A stretch of 64,000 nt of DNA, taken from Pectinophora gossypiella. Lineage: Eukaryota > Arthropoda > Insecta > Lepidoptera > Gelechiidae. The notes under the pieces are model-generated. The model was not told the DNA's origin and did no database searches. It saw nothing but the letters and a program-made list of their open reading frames with translations. Positions 1 through 10,558 of the stretch are shown one piece after another (the stretch's first letter is position 1; the number at the start of each line of letters is the position of its first letter). Where the stretch lies: the NCBI RefSeq assembly GCF_024362695.1, contig NC_065425.1:9677001-9741000 (forward strand), in the 5' to 3' direction. The position numbers and the translations under genes are program-made.

Positions 1-1
1 C

Positions 2-2011
2 TATGCAGCTGCAGTATACTTGCGTGTGGAACATCCTTCAGGCTCTTGCTCCGTCCACCTTATAATGGCGAAAAGTAAAATTTCACCTGTTCGGACCCAT
101 TTAACAATTCCTAAATTGGAATTGTTAGGAGCTGTTCTCCTTTCAAAATTACTTCGACACGTTGTCCTCTGTCTCCAGAGGTCAATGGTGTTGGACAATA
201 TCAATAGTTGGACGGATAGCAAGATAGTACTCGCCTGGTTGAAGACCCCAGCCCATCAGTTGCAAACTTTTGAAGCAAACCGTGTGACCCAAATCCTCAA
301 CAGCGAACCTCAGTCCATATGGAGACACGTGCCTGGTGTTATGAACCCTAGTGATTGCGCGTCACGTGGTCTCCTTGCCTCCGAATTAGTCAATCACATA
401 CACTCATGGCTATCCCCCAAGTGGCTGACACAGTCTCCTGACCTCTGGCCTGGTGTAACAGAACCGGATCCTTGTCCTGATTTACCCGGACTTCGTTGTT
501 TGGTGATGACTTCTGCACCACTCCCCTTTGACGTTTCTTCATTGCTAGAACGTTATAGTTCTCTTAATCGTCTAATCAACGTTGTCTCATACATGCTCCG
601 GTTTGTTCATAATGCAAAATCTCCCAATGATCGTCGCAGTTCTCCTTTCCTTACCTCAGACGAACGTGGACGAGCCCTTCTATCTATAATTAAGGTGGTT
701 CAATATATTTCCTTCCCTGACGAGTTAGATCTTTTGCATCGTGGTGAACTTATTCACAATTCTTTGAGGAAGTTGAATCTCTTCCTGGATGACAGTGGCC
801 TTATCAGAGTTGGGGGTCGTCTACGTAACTCTGATCTCCCTTACGATGCGCGTCATCCTCTTCTCCTACCCAGAAACGGTCATTTTATTAATTTATTAAT
901 CTCCCATTGTCACCAAGAAAATGCACATGCAGGCGCTAATACCATCCTAGCTATTCTGAGCCGTGACTATTGGATCCTGTCCGCCAGGAGAGCCATCCAG
1001 CATGTCATTTTTAAATGTATCCCCTGTTACCGCCTGAAGGCGGTAGTCTCTCAACCTCCGATGGGTGACTTACCTAAAGACCGTGTGACAGCTACTAGAC
1101 CTTTTGATGGTGTAGGTACGGATTTTGCAGGACCTTTCTATACCAAAGTTCAAGCCTATCGCAACCGTAAACTCGTTAAGAGTTACCTGTGTGTATTTGT
1201 GTGCTTGTCTACAAAGGCCGTTCACCTCGAGGTTGTGTCGGACCTTACTACCGAAGCCTTTATTGCGACCTTTACTCGTTTCGTCTCACGTCGCGGTTTA
1301 CCTAGACTTATCCGATCTGACTGCGGACGAAATTACGTAGGGGCCAATAATTACTTAAAGGAGCTAGAAACTTTTATCTCCCAATATTCTACGGTGCTAG
1401 GCTCAGAGCTTTCCAAAAGGAAAATTAATTGGGTGTTCGATCCCCCCGTTTGCCCTCACTGGGGCGGCCTATTTGAGGCGGCAGTTAAGTCAGCGAAGTC
1501 CCACCTAAAGCGTGTTATAGGGGAAACCCCACTAACCTTTGAAGAACTGACCACCGTCTTCACTAAAATAGAGGCAGTTCTGAACTCGCGTCCCCTGTGC
1601 CCTGTTTCCCCGGACCCCAACGACGTTGAGGTACTGACTCCCGGCCATTTTCTTGTAGGTCAGCCTTTAACTGCCCTACCCGAGTACCCGTATCAGGATG
1701 TTAAGATGCATCGACTTACCCGATTCCAATTAGTGCAACAAATCACGCAGCATTTTTGGTCACGCTGGCACTTAGAGTACCTAAATACCCTACAGACCAG
1801 ACAGAAGTGGACCTCCCCTGTCAACCCTCCCTGTGTAGGCGATTTAGTTCTTCTCAAAGAAGACAACCTTCCCCCTTTGCAGTGGCGCCGCGGACGCATT
1901 ACTCAATTGTACCCCGGTCAAGACAAAGTCGTACGTGTGGTCGATGTCAAAACTCCCACCGGCACGCTCAAGAGGTCCTTGACTAAATTAGTTCGCCTTC
2001 CTATTGATTAA
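2..2011 (+). CDS. BEL/Pao retrotransposon pol polyprotein, 3' part (RNase H-like region, integrase, C-terminal domain)
   Basis: The frame is open to the left window edge, so the true start lies outside; about 670 residues are visible. The first 100 residues hold the RNase H-like region of Pao/BEL pol (IPKLELLGAVL, then WTDSKIVLAWL). Counting from the TTG at position 20, an integrase zinc-binding H-H-C-C cluster lies near residues 298-336 and the integrase core near 365-500, with catalytic D (GTDFAGPF), D (SDCGRNYVGA) and E (GGLFEAAVK). The last 90 residues resemble the DUF5641 domain that ends Pao pol proteins. Integrase would insert the cDNA copy into host DNA. The frame has no break and is followed by a purine-rich tract and an LTR, so this is a fairly recent copy. 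Gag, protease and reverse transcriptase would lie to the left. Confidence 0.93.
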   Translation, partial: YAAAVYLRVEHPSGSCSVHLIMAKSKISPVRTHLTIPKLELLGAVLLSKLLRHVVLCLQRSMVLDNINSWTDSKIVLAWLKTPAHQLQTFEANRVTQILNSEPQSIWRHVPGVMNPSDCASRGLLASELVNHIHSWLSPKWLTQSPDLWPGVTEPDPCPDLPGLRCLVMTSAPLPFDVSSLLERYSSLNRLINVVSYMLRFVHNAKSPNDRRSSPFLTSDERGRALLSIIKVVQYISFPDELDLLHRGELIHNSLRKLNLFLDDSGLIRVGGRLRNSDLPYDARHPLLLPRNGHFINLLISHCHQENAHAGANTILAILSRDYWILSARRAIQHVIFKCIPCYRLKAVVSQPPMGDLPKDRVTATRPFDGVGTDFAGPFYTKVQAYRNRKLVKSYLCVFVCLSTKAVHLEVVSDLTTEAFIATFTRFVSRRGLPRLIRSDCGRNYVGANNYLKELETFISQYSTVLGSELSKRKINWVFDPPVCPHWGGLFEAAVKSAKSHLKRVIGETPLTFEELTTVFTKIEAVLNSRPLCPVSPDPNDVEVLTPGHFLVGQPLTALPEYPYQDVKMHRLTRFQLVQQITQHFWSRWHLEYLNTLQTRQKWTSPVNPPCVGDLVLLKEDNLPPLQWRRGRITQLYPGQDKVVRVVDVKTPTGTLKRSLTKLVRLPID

Positions 2012-2103
2012 GTTTTATTGTTGAAGTCTTTATTAGTTTCCCTTTCTTTTTTCCATATTATTTAGTATATCGTAAACATTTTACATGTTTAGGGCGGGCG
2101 ATA

Positions 2104-2475
2104 TGTTTACATCGGTATTTGTTTAGTGGGTGCATCGCAATCGTTAATTTTATAAATAACCGCAATACAAGCTCTGCCTACTCCCCACCTTGTATGTTCT
2201 ATGACACATTACCGACCGGCCCACGACACTGTGCGTATGTGTGTAAGTTAACCAGTGCCTGAAGACTAGTGAGAGTATCCTGCCTACCCTACAAGGAGTA
2301 TCGGTAACGTACCACATCATATTGCCATAGTTCGTCGACTGACTATTTTATATTTTACTTTGTGTTCCCCTGTACCCCAGCAACTTCCAAAACACATGCG
2401 ATATATTATTTTACGCCTAGTTAAAAGTTTTGTCAATAAATTATCAGTCGTAGGTATTTATCTACGAAGGTCGCA
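2104..2475 (+). repeat. 3' LTR of the BEL/Pao element (approximate)
   Basis: After the pol stop comes a purine-rich tract (AGGGCGGGCG, 2091-2100) directly before a TG. The following 370 bases contain a TATA-like TTTATAAATA near 2150 and AATAAA near 2436, as expected of U3-R-U5. The right edge (a CA near 2475) is inferred, because the 5' LTR is outside the window and cannot be compared. Confidence 0.6.
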
Positions 2476-2635
2476 TAGATATTTACTAGTCATATGTACT
2501 CGGTAGACGGAAAAACAAAGGGTATTCGACAGTTTTGAAATTGTATGGAGGAAATACTTTAAGCCGAATTTATCATATCATATCTTTAAAAGATATAGTC
2601 TGTTGTGGACATTTGGCTTCGCGACTAAACTGTAC

Positions 2636-2705
2636 AGGGTTTTCGTGACATTGCACCGATTACTGAGGGGGATGATCAGAGACCATGATTCTGAATTAAT
2701 ATCAA
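2636..2705 (+). repeat. Foldback MITE B, half copy
   Basis: One arm of the foldback family that is complete at 17885-18112 (shared words: ACTGAGGGGGATGAT, GACCATGATTCTGA, ATATCAAGTGGA). The opposite arm is missing. Confidence 0.65.
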
Positions 2706-2721
2706 GTGGAAACGTACAAAA

Positions 2722-2925
2722 TTTAAGGCGTTGTTAACTTTTTTCTTCGTTTAAACTTCCAATTTCATGTATAACAGACATATATGCATCTTTTATCTAT
2801 ATTTTTGAAGACATATCTACAACTAACGAAAAAAAATTTCTTTTTTCTATTTAACTTATTTATGAATTTTAATCAAGAAAAAATAATAAGGCAAACATTT
2901 TATCACGTTTTTCTATGACGTTTTT
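2722..2925 (+). repeat. Unclassified dispersed element, interrupted by a poly-A retroposon
   Basis: AT-rich sequence (TTCGTTTAAACTTC, ATAACAGACATAT, TTTATCACGTTTTTCT) that recurs at 41780-41985. In both places it is cut by a CACGTCA-tail retroposon at the same point. Its class is not clear. Confidence 0.6.
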
Positions 2926-2929
2926 TGTT

Positions 2930-3262
2930 GACGGACTTATTGTAAATGCCGCAGTTGGCATTAACTACTTGGCCGGACAAACGGGGAGCGCTGAGGGCTC
3001 TCACCCGGTACAACGTTTAAGACAACAGGCCTAAGGGTGCCCAGTTGGGCGCGAACCTCGGCTCAGGGCGTCGTCTCAGAGGAAGAATATTTGAAAGAAT
3101 TAATCGACCCTAGTGGGTCGATAGCGATAAGCGCTGAATGAGGGAAATCGTCGACCACGCCGGCGGGGTCGGTATCGGGGTTCTGCAGTGTTTGGTGTCG
3201 CGAGCTGATTGGCCGCCTCTATGGCTAGAGTAATCGGGTCGTCGGGATCGTATATTACGTCG
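2930..3262 (-). repeat. CACGTCA-tail retroposon copy
   Basis: Reads on the minus strand from the GATTACTCTAGCCATAGAGG region through CCGATACCGACCCCGCC to CTACAATAAGTC and a poly-A tract (poly-T at the left). Many copies in this window share this 3' end and differ in how far they reach 5', as 5'-truncated non-LTR retroposons do. Confidence 0.75.
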
Positions 3263-3268
3263 ATCGCT

Positions 3269-3375
3269 CAAGTAACGACTACTTACTTACATCAGTAAGT
3301 AGTAACCGGGACCAACGGTTTAATGTACGGATCATTTTCCTTTCGGACAATCGGGTGATCCGCCTGTATACGTAG
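3269..3375 (-). repeat. SINE family S1 fragment
   Basis: Central part of S1 only (GTAACGACTACTTAC, GTAACCGGGACCAACGG, CGGACAATCGGGTGATC). It abuts the preceding retroposon. Confidence 0.65.
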
Positions 3376-3599
3376 TATGCTTAAATGCCGTGGCGCACAC
3401 ACCCACGGGCACATACCCCACTTGTCTGGCCCAGTGCCAGCTGCCGTCTGACGTCTCACGTTGTGTAACATGTTTTCAGAAGATAAACAAAACGATTACG
3501 GGTCGTGATCTGTCACGTGTTTTTACGAAACTTTAGTTTGGAGATAAGAATGTTGGCAAGCAATTGATATTTCGATATTAGAAAGTAATGTGTGAATGT

Positions 3600-3900
3600 T
3601 AGTGACTTTTATAACGTACTAGCGACCCGCCCCGGCTTCACTCGGGTGCAATGCTGAGGCAAAAATGAAATTATTTACGACATCACGTTAAAAACTTCAA
3701 AAATAACAATATTTCTCCACTATTTAATGGATGTTATTTACATATAAACCTTCCTCTGGAATCACTCTATCTATTAAAAAAACCGCATCAAAATCCGTTG
3801 CGTAGTTTTAAAGATTTAAGCGTACATAGGGATATAGGGACAGAAAAAGCGACTTTGTTTTATACTATTGTAGTGATAACATAACATAAGTTCACGACGA
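3600..3900. repeat. High-copy lepidopteran-type interspersed repeat, class unassigned
   Basis: Contains GCGACCCGCCCCGGCTTC, CCTCTGGAATCACTCTATC and ATCCGTTGCGTAGTTTTAA, words I recognise from abundant short repeats in lepidopteran genomes. No coding potential or tRNA-like promoter seen. Possibly a Helitron-like or other non-autonomous element. Confidence 0.5.
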
Positions 3901-4083
3901 TATCAGGATAAACTAAGTACCAAACTTCATCGAGCTTTTTGTTATACCAACGTGATAGGTGAGCTGTATCGCCATTTATAATGAGCTGTCTGTGTTAGTG
4001 AAAACTGCACCAAAGTATACTTGACTACATTATCATAAGGTATAATCGCAGAGAACAAAGAATAATGCTGCGTATAGAACGGA

Positions 4084-4286
4084 CGCTGGGGCGGAAGGGT
4101 TCTGGAGTGGCGGCCGCGTGTCGGACGACGCTCAGTGGGTAGGCCCGCTACAAGGTGGACCGACGATCTGGTGAAGGTCGCGGGAAGCCGCTGGATGCGG
4201 GCAGCGCAGGACCGATCGTCGTGGAGATCCTTGGGGGAGGCCTATGCCCAGCAGTGGGCGTCGTACGGCTGATGATGATGATAGAA
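4084..4286 (+). repeat. RTE-type LINE 3' end (decayed C-terminal coding plus GATGAT tail)
   Basis: Nearly identical in nucleotides to 63420-63622, which encodes the end of an RTE reverse transcriptase, but here the frame is broken by small changes. It ends in a GATGATGATG tail. Short matching flanks (ATAGAA on both sides) suggest insertion into a pre-existing repeat that is uninterrupted near 36.6 kb. Confidence 0.8.
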
Positions 4287-4287
4287 G

Positions 4288-4425
4288 GGTAACTATCTGC
4301 CCCACACCAATTCGTATCGGGGGCCGAGCTTGATTTACCTCACCCCCTCTGGGTCTAGTCTAAATGGCTGCTACGAAGTAAAGGAGCGCGCGGGGACTGT
4401 CTGTCTCGCCTGCACACGTTAACGG
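4288..4425. repeat. Unclassified GC-rich dispersed repeat
   Basis: Related stretches occur at 9465-9680 and 36595-36760 (CCCCACACCAATTCG / CCCCGCACCGATTCG, then a pyrimidine tract and GCGCGC runs). The 4050-4083 part belongs to the same repeat, left of the RTE insertion. No coding capacity seen. Confidence 0.45.
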
Positions 4426-4430
4426 TTAGT

Positions 4431-4531
4431 CTTTCAACATCTTCCAAGCAGCCTGGTGTCCTCAATCTTAGCCAATGGCGCAGCCACTGCTCTCATCTCA
4501 GTAGGCATGCTGACGACACAGCGCGTGGTTT
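4431..4531 (+). pseudogene. Degenerate duplicate of a sugar-transporter exon
   Basis: About 100 bases align with the start of the functional exon at 4582, including the upstream CTTCCA of the splice acceptor, at an offset of 134 bases. Translation gives LVSSILANGAATALISVGML against LVSSILAIGAAIAALPVGML in the real exon. The acceptor CCAG has become CCAA and the copy decays after QR, so it is a tandem partial exon duplication that is probably dead. A nearby AG four bases downstream could in principle act as an acceptor. Confidence 0.75.
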
Positions 4532-4581
4532 GTCTTGGATCTGATGATGTTTTTAACTGTGCGTCTTTCGACATCTTCCAG

Positions 4582-7462
4582 GTGGATTGGTGTCCTCAAT
4601 CTTAGCTATCGGCGCGGCCATCGCAGCCCTCCCAGTAGGCATGCTGGCTCAGCGCGCGGGCCGCCGCGTCACCATCCTGCTGCTGTCCATCCCCTTCATG
4701 ATCAACTGGCTGCTCACCATTTTTGCCAACGGCGCCGGCATGCTCATTGCTGCCAGGTTCTTCGCTGGACTCGGCACTGGTAAATTCCTAAAGATTATTT
4801 TTAGTTCAGTTCAAATGCCTCTAACTACTCGAATCCTTTCGAATAGGAATGGACCTGGAAAAGGCTTACCGGATTACAGCGGGTGAACCACCGGCGTAAA
4901 AACTGCGGTATATACAGAACACTTGGTCTTTGATACAGAAGGTAAACGGGAGATCACCGTCGATGCAGTGCGCAAGTCTATGCAGTAGTTATAACAAAAG
5001 ACTACATTAATAAGAAAGAAGCTGCCGAATCACAGATTCTAAGCAATAAGTACCTAATTAAACACATAATAACGGGTTCTTACCGCGTTTAAATCCGGGA
5101 TATGAGACTCCCGATATTTCGACACTGTTGCAAGTGCCATGATTACGGGATGACTGATGAGATTGGAGTGGTAGGTAGTGGGTAGGTAGATCCATAATTT
5201 TCTACGGGCAGACATATCGGGAGTCTCATATCCCTGATTTACACGCGGTAAGAACCCGTTATTATGTGTTTTAATTATGATAATAACCACGTAAACTTAA
5301 AACAATGAATAAGTACCTAATCAGATTTAATCAGATTGTTTAAGCATCTCCTTCTCCATAAGAACAATTTAAAACTAAAAGTCCATCCCATTCATTGGAA
5401 ATAATTTTCGCTTTATGCATTCCCTTACTCAACGAATATGTTGTTTTCAGGCGGCATTTGCGTAGCGGCTCCTATGTACATCGGCGAGATAGCCGAAACA
5501 TCCATCCGAGGGTCGTTGGGGGCGTTCTTCCAGCTGTTCCTCACTGTCGGCATCTTGTTCACCTTCGTCGTTGGCGCGTACACGCATTGGAGGACTTTGT
5601 CCATCATCTCTGCCGTTCTACCGCCTTTGCTTGTCATTGTGTTTTGGTGAGTCTGATCGCTTGTTCAACTATTGCAGATATTCTGCCCTCGCGGCACGGC
5701 ATGACATTTATATCGAGGATTTTGACCAATAGCCATACGTAGCTTTCGCTGCGTCTATTGGTTACCGTGCATAGCCTGTTGGATAGGATTGGAAGCAGTG
5801 GCTGTTTTGAAAATAGAATGAGTGTCTTAGGAACTGCTCGACTATCCTCATCCAATGGAAAAAAGCTGATCATACCAAGATCGTTGGTAGGGACAGACAA
5901 GCTGTGATACCGTGACAATGGATGATTCACACCCAAGACCGGGATATGTGAAAGAGTCAAGTAGGCTAGAAGAATTATTCTTTATCTATATCTGCCCTTC
6001 CAACCCGCGAAGGAAAAACTAGCCCATTACTGGTTAAGTCACATACCTCCGAAACGCATTTCTCGGGAATGTGGATTTTCTCACGATGTCTTCACTGCTG
6101 AGCACGTGATAGTCAGTTAAATTATAATCCAAACGTAAATTCGATAACCAATTTGAAAACCATTGGATAAGGCCCGTGTGGGGATTTTAACTTGCGACCT
6201 CAGTGAGAGAAGCGTTATACTTACTTACCTAGATTCTGATGAAAATGGTAATCAATTCCAGGTGGATGCCAGAGACTCCTCAGTACCTGCTGGGCAAGAA
6301 CCGGCGGCGTGACGCGGAGAAGTCACTGCGGTGGCTGCGAGGCCCTGACGCTGATCTCAGCAGTGAGCTCGAGGATATGCAGAAAGAGGTAAGAGCAAAA
6401 AGTAAAGCTCGATTCTACTTTTAAATAATTGACATCATAAAACAAGGGAATGTTTGTAGCGAAGGGAATGGAATGTTGAAGGGAATGTTCGGGCGGATTT
6501 TTTTGAATATTCGCCGCTTCCTTTTATGTGTCTTATAATTTTAACTTGGTGATTAGACTGCACTTTGTGTAAATAAATAGGTACCGCGTTAAAATGGGTT
6601 TGCGTTTTGTATTTGATCAAACGGGCTAGATATACACTTGATGACTTTGCATATACTTATAAATCTAAAATCTGTACGCTTTACATTAAGTACATAAATA
6701 TTTTGTTCGCTTACTTACTACATGGTCTACATTTTAATTTTATGAAATAATTGGTTTATTCATTACTTCCAGGTGGACAACGCCTCCCGCCAAAGCGCAA
6801 GCATCCGCACGATGTTGAGCAACCGTGCGACCCTCATGGCGTTCATCTGCTCCCTAGGCCTCATGTTCTTCCAGCAGTTCAGCGGTATCAACGCCGTCAT
6901 CTTCTACACCAATAACATCTTCCAGAGCGCTGGCTCAAACATCCCTCCCCATATCGCCACCATCATTGTTGGCGTCGTCCAAACCATCGCTACCTTCATT
7001 TCTTCGCTGCTTGTCGAACGAGCTGGCAGAAAACTCTTATTGCTGCAGAGTTGTATCATCATGGGTATCACCCTCATCATCCTCGGCATTTACTTCAAGC
7101 TCCAAGTCGATGGTTACAACGTTGCCACTTTAGGTTGGATCCCTCTTGTCTGTTTGGTACTGTTCATCATCTCCTTCTCTCTAGGCTTCGGCCCTATTCC
7201 TTGGATGATGATGGCTGAGCTCTTCCCTGTGGAAATGAGAGGCACTGCTTCTGGCATTTCTGTTATTATGAACTGGTGTCTTGTCTTCATCGTGACATTA
7301 TGTTTCCCCATCATGAAGGATGCTATAGGAATATACAGTTGTTTCTGGTTCTTCGCTGCTTTCATGATCGTCTGTACGTTCTTCGTCTTCTTCCTCATCC
7401 CGGAGACGAAGGGCAAGACAGTTTCGCAGATTCAGGCCATTCTTGCTGGCAAGAGAACGTAA
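4582..7462 (+). CDS. Facilitated trehalose/sugar transporter (Tret1-like, MFS), last four coding exons
   Basis: Exons 4582-4779, 5451-5646, 6262-6388 and 6773-7462 join in frame (phases 1, 1, 0) into about 403 residues ending at TAA 7460-7462. All introns begin GT and end AG. MFS sugar-transporter signatures appear in order: AQRAGRR (loop 2-3), RFFAGLGTG, PMYIGEIAE, PETPQYLLGKN, QQFSGINAVIFYT, a second ERAGRK, GPIPWMMMAELFPVEMRG and the terminal PETKGKT. This family moves trehalose or hexoses by facilitated diffusion across the plasma membrane; full proteins have 12 membrane segments and about 480-500 residues. The first 80-90 residues (start, first membrane segment) are missing and should lie left of the window. 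Introns 2 and 3 contain a foldback MITE (5054-5275) and a SINE (5990-6220). The exact substrate cannot be told from sequence. Confidence 0.93.
5054..5275. repeat. Foldback MITE in a transporter intron
   Basis: About 58 bases around 5063-5120 (CACATAATAACGGGTTCTTA, TATGAGACTCCCGATAT) reappear as reverse complement at 5212-5268, around a 90-base centre. It is a non-coding hairpin element inserted in the intron between the first two visible exons. Confidence 0.8.
5990..6220 (-). repeat. SINE family S4 copy in a transporter intron
   Basis: Minus-strand copy of a tRNA-derived SINE whose cleanest head is at 59860-59882 (CCCAGTTGGTAGAACGCTTG then GCAGGTTCGAATCC). Conserved body words are ATTTCTCGGGAATGTGG and GCTGAGCACGTGATA. 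Several substitutions make it old. Confidence 0.75.
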
Positions 7463-8575
7463 CTGGTCTTCTGTAGGGAAGATTATCTGCTAAAGTGGAG
7501 AAGTCTATTCGTCTTTTCTGTATTTATGTAAAACGTGAACCAGTATGCTGTTTAAAAAAACTTGACATGACTGAGCCTTATTCTATTTATTTCTGCAGGC
7601 TCGGCACAGCAACTGCGCGGTGCGAATTTTATCGAGCGTTTCAGTCAATTGATACAGCGAAAGCGTGGAGAGACGTCGAACGATTATTAGTGAAATCCCT
7701 CGATTTAATTCACGCCGCGCGCGACACGGTTGTCGTGTCGCAAGGGCTGAACATAAGATATCCGTACCTCCTGTCTCTTGTCCAAGTTGAAATCAGGGAT
7801 TATTTGTAGCGAGCAAGCTTTGCATATTTGCCATCCAAGGCAATTCTATAATAATATTATATTGAAAAAACATATTTCCTGTGATGATAAATCAATGCTC
7901 ATTTGATATCCACATGCAAACACTCGCAGTCAGAATTGTCCCTATCAATACTCGTTATAGATAACATGAAGTAACTAATATACTACTAGATAATAAGTTA
8001 AATCACTGCCATGTGAGCTGATAGTAATAAATGGGTAATTTTACGCCACCGGAAGCACATGTCATTTCGGTGGTGGTTATTTGCATGTATTTCTAAAGGA
8101 TTAAGTAGATACAAATAAGGATCTCATAGACTATACGATTCCATCGATAAAGTGGTTATCCTTATGCGAAATTACGTATATATTTGGTGGTGTAAGTTCA
8201 CCCAAATTACATCAATTTCTCCACTTTAGCAGAACTTAAAAAAAGAATGCAATTTCGGATAAATATAAAGTAAGTACAAGAAAATAGTGTCAATTATCAG
8301 TTTATCTCCCTAATGACAATGCTGATGTCATTACTCGGTGGGTGATTTTAAGGAAATGTCTATAGGGCACGGTAGACTTCGACCAATACACGCAGCGAAT
8401 GCTATCTACTATCTGCTATAGATAGACGTCGTACGGATATTCGTCGAAGCTCTCGATATAATTAGCACTGCGTGCGCCGCGGTATTCGCCTAAACCCTAC
8501 TGCACACGTAATTTCGCTGGCCCATTTCTTGCATGTTTTTCTTAAAGTGTTACAAGGACCACACTGACTCGATCG
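7463..8575. other. Transporter 3' UTR and downstream spacer
   Basis: No convincing gene. An open frame of about 100 codons runs through 7495-7809 but shows no recognisable domain and lies in the expected 3' UTR. The rest is AT-rich spacer without a repeat I can place. Confidence 0.4.
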
Positions 8576-8578
8576 ACT

Positions 8579-8888
8579 TCTTTTATCGTGTGGGTTGTGA
8601 GGTGCAGTACCAACCTCAACAACCTGGTGTCAGGGTTATTATTGAACCGTCAAAGGCCCCTGACATGACTTATGCGACGACAATTATATCAGTAATTAGT
8701 AACTGAAACCAACGGCATAACGTGCCTTCTGAAATACGGATCATCTTACTTTCGGAAAATCACGTGATTAGCCCGCAATCGTAACCAAACTAGGGCTCAC
8801 AAATTGATTTTTGTGATGTCCCCACCGGGATTCGAACCCGGGATCACCGGTTGGGGGCCCAACGCTCAACCACTGGCCCACGGAGGCG
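8579..8888 (-). repeat. SINE family S1, near full length
   Basis: On the minus strand it runs from the tRNA-like head (GCCTCCGTGG, box B GGGTTCGAATCCC) through the shared core (CTTCCGAAGGCACG-like, diverged here) to a tail matching CACAACCCACACGAT. It is derived from a tRNA with an internal pol III promoter. The head is not a functional tRNA because acceptor-stem pairing is absent. Confidence 0.85.
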
Positions 8889-9202
8889 GTTATTCGATCG
8901 ACTAAAAGAGCTATTAAAGAGCAATTACATTTGCTTCATCGTTAATAAAAAAATGGGCCACCGAAATGACGTGAACGAACAGACACTTTCATAAAATCGC
9001 TCCAGTCCATTTTCCGTACAGTTATGTACTTGTACACATATCGAATGTACCACGGGTTTTGATTATGATACTGTAATAAAAAAAAAACTGAATGAAATGC
9101 ATAAATGTGATAGAATATCAATCTTTGAAGAGTGAAAGATTGTGAAGACTGTGAGGTTGTCAAATTAAGTCTTGTGAGCTCAGATTAGGTTTACCGAATG
9201 TA

Positions 9203-9285
9203 AAGGTGCTCCTACCTCAAAGTTAGGTTGTTTAACTACAATGTTTTATAACAATATACAATATTTTTGGTGTAGGAGCACCTTG
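9203..9285. repeat. Short inverted repeat (hairpin)
   Basis: AAGGTGCTCCTAC at 9203-9215 is the reverse complement of GTAGGAGCACCTT at about 9273-9285, with an AT-rich 57-base loop. Possibly a MITE remnant. Confidence 0.5.
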
Positions 9286-9464
9286 GCTATAATTTTATAT
9301 TATAACTTATTGTCATCACAAATTAAGGCTCCAAAATCATAGAGTCAAGTAATTTTAGCATGTAAGGTTAGATATACTTACTGTGTAACATTGAACAAAA
9401 ATATAGGTAGGTGCAATAAAGTGTAATAAATAGGGTACATATACATAGAGGCGGCACCGTGGGC

Positions 9465-9680
9465 GTTCCGATGTAGGAACAATAATACAACGGATAGAAG
9501 GGATACTCCGCCCCGCACCGATTCGTGGTATCTGATTTCTCCCCCCATTTGGGTCCCCCTTCAGTCTGTAAGACGTAAGGAGAAAGGCGTGCGCGCGCGC
9601 TGCCTGTCTCACTCGCACGCACGGTGAAAGGCACACACACAGTTGCGCTTTTACTAAAACTGCATCTGCGCTCGCGTTAC
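9465..9680. repeat. Unclassified GC-rich dispersed repeat, second copy
   Basis: Shares blocks with 4288-4425 and 36595-36760: CCGCCCCGCACCGATTCG, a pyrimidine-rich tract, GCGCGCGCGC and CACACACACAGTTGCGC. Open frames across it look accidental. Confidence 0.45.
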
Positions 9681-9956
9681 CGCCTATGTGTGACATAATA
9701 ATATTAATAATGTTAATTTATATTAGCCAGTAGAAACAAGTGCCAAATATAGATGTGTTAATATATTTATACATTTTTAAGACATTTTAGTTTAACTTAA
9801 TGTTAAATGTACGTAATTAATTTTAATACAATTACAATTTTTAACGAGATTCTTTTATTTGATTTTCCACTGAATCTGCCGAATCCAGAATCTGTCCAAT
9901 TCCGAATATCTCCAGTCCCGCATAAGGGATAAATAATCTCGTTTACATTAGCCTCA

Positions 9957-10095
9957 TGCGTCCCACTGCTGGTCACAGCCTTGCCCTCAATCAGCCGGAA
10001 GGAGTATGGGAGTATACTCCACCACGCAGCTGCACTGCGGGTTTCCACGCAGCCTGTAACGACCTAGCTAAACACAGGACAGTCACACAAAGCAA
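9957..10095 (-). repeat. SINE family S2, 3' part
   Basis: GTCCCACTGCTGG, CCTCAATCAGCCGGA, GTATACTCCACCACGCAGC and the distal GACAGTCACACAAAG match S2 on the minus strand, with the middle deleted. Confidence 0.7.
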
Positions 10096-10107
10096 TTGCG
10101 ATACCTA

Positions 10108-10330
10108 AAGATTTGAAGTCCGGCTTGTACAGAAGCGACTGCCTGCCTTCCAACCCGAAGGGAAAACCCAATTACAGGTTAGGTCACATACCTCTGAAAA
10201 TTGCATTTCTCGGGAATGTGGGTTCCCTCGCGATGTTTTCCTTCATCGCTGAGCACATGATAATCATTTATGAATCCACCTTAAAGTTAGTTCAGTAAAA
10301 CTCTACCCGCCCTTATTTCACCTCAAAAAA
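10108..10330 (-). repeat. SINE family S4 copy (3' body)
   Basis: Minus-strand S4 body (CTTCCAACCCGAAGGG, ACAGGTTAGGTCACATACC, TTTCTCGGGAATGTGGG, CTGAGCACATGATAATC). The tRNA-like head is not present. A second, very similar copy lies at 11023-11266 with the same truncation and downstream words, so the two may derive from one master copy. Confidence 0.75.
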
Positions 10331-10558
10331 AGAAAACCAAATACAATTTCAGTTTTATTATTATTTAATTATTAGTGAATCTAGAACTAAGCGCTACCAG
10401 AGATTTCCCACCAGAGTAAGCACAGACTATGGAATTCCATTTTCCATGACCCTGACGCACTTCTCTTGCTGTCTTTCTCCACATTCATCAATCGTTTCAT
10501 ACACTCACGCCGGTTCAGACTCATCCATCATCATTAATTTAAGAGCCATCCTCTTGTC

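Noticed and set aside
5150..5170. Hammerhead ribozyme core (ACTGATGAGATTGG)
   Set aside because: The CTGATGAG word is present, but no GAAA core with pairing stems follows at a proper distance.
7495..7809. Independent 104-codon gene after the transporter
   Set aside because: No recognisable domain, lies in the expected 3' UTR, and no conserved motif is visible.
8830..8888. tRNA genes (many sites with GGTTCGAATCCC-type box B)
   Set aside because: Acceptor stems do not pair, and each is followed by the same SINE body; these are tRNA-derived SINE heads, not genes.
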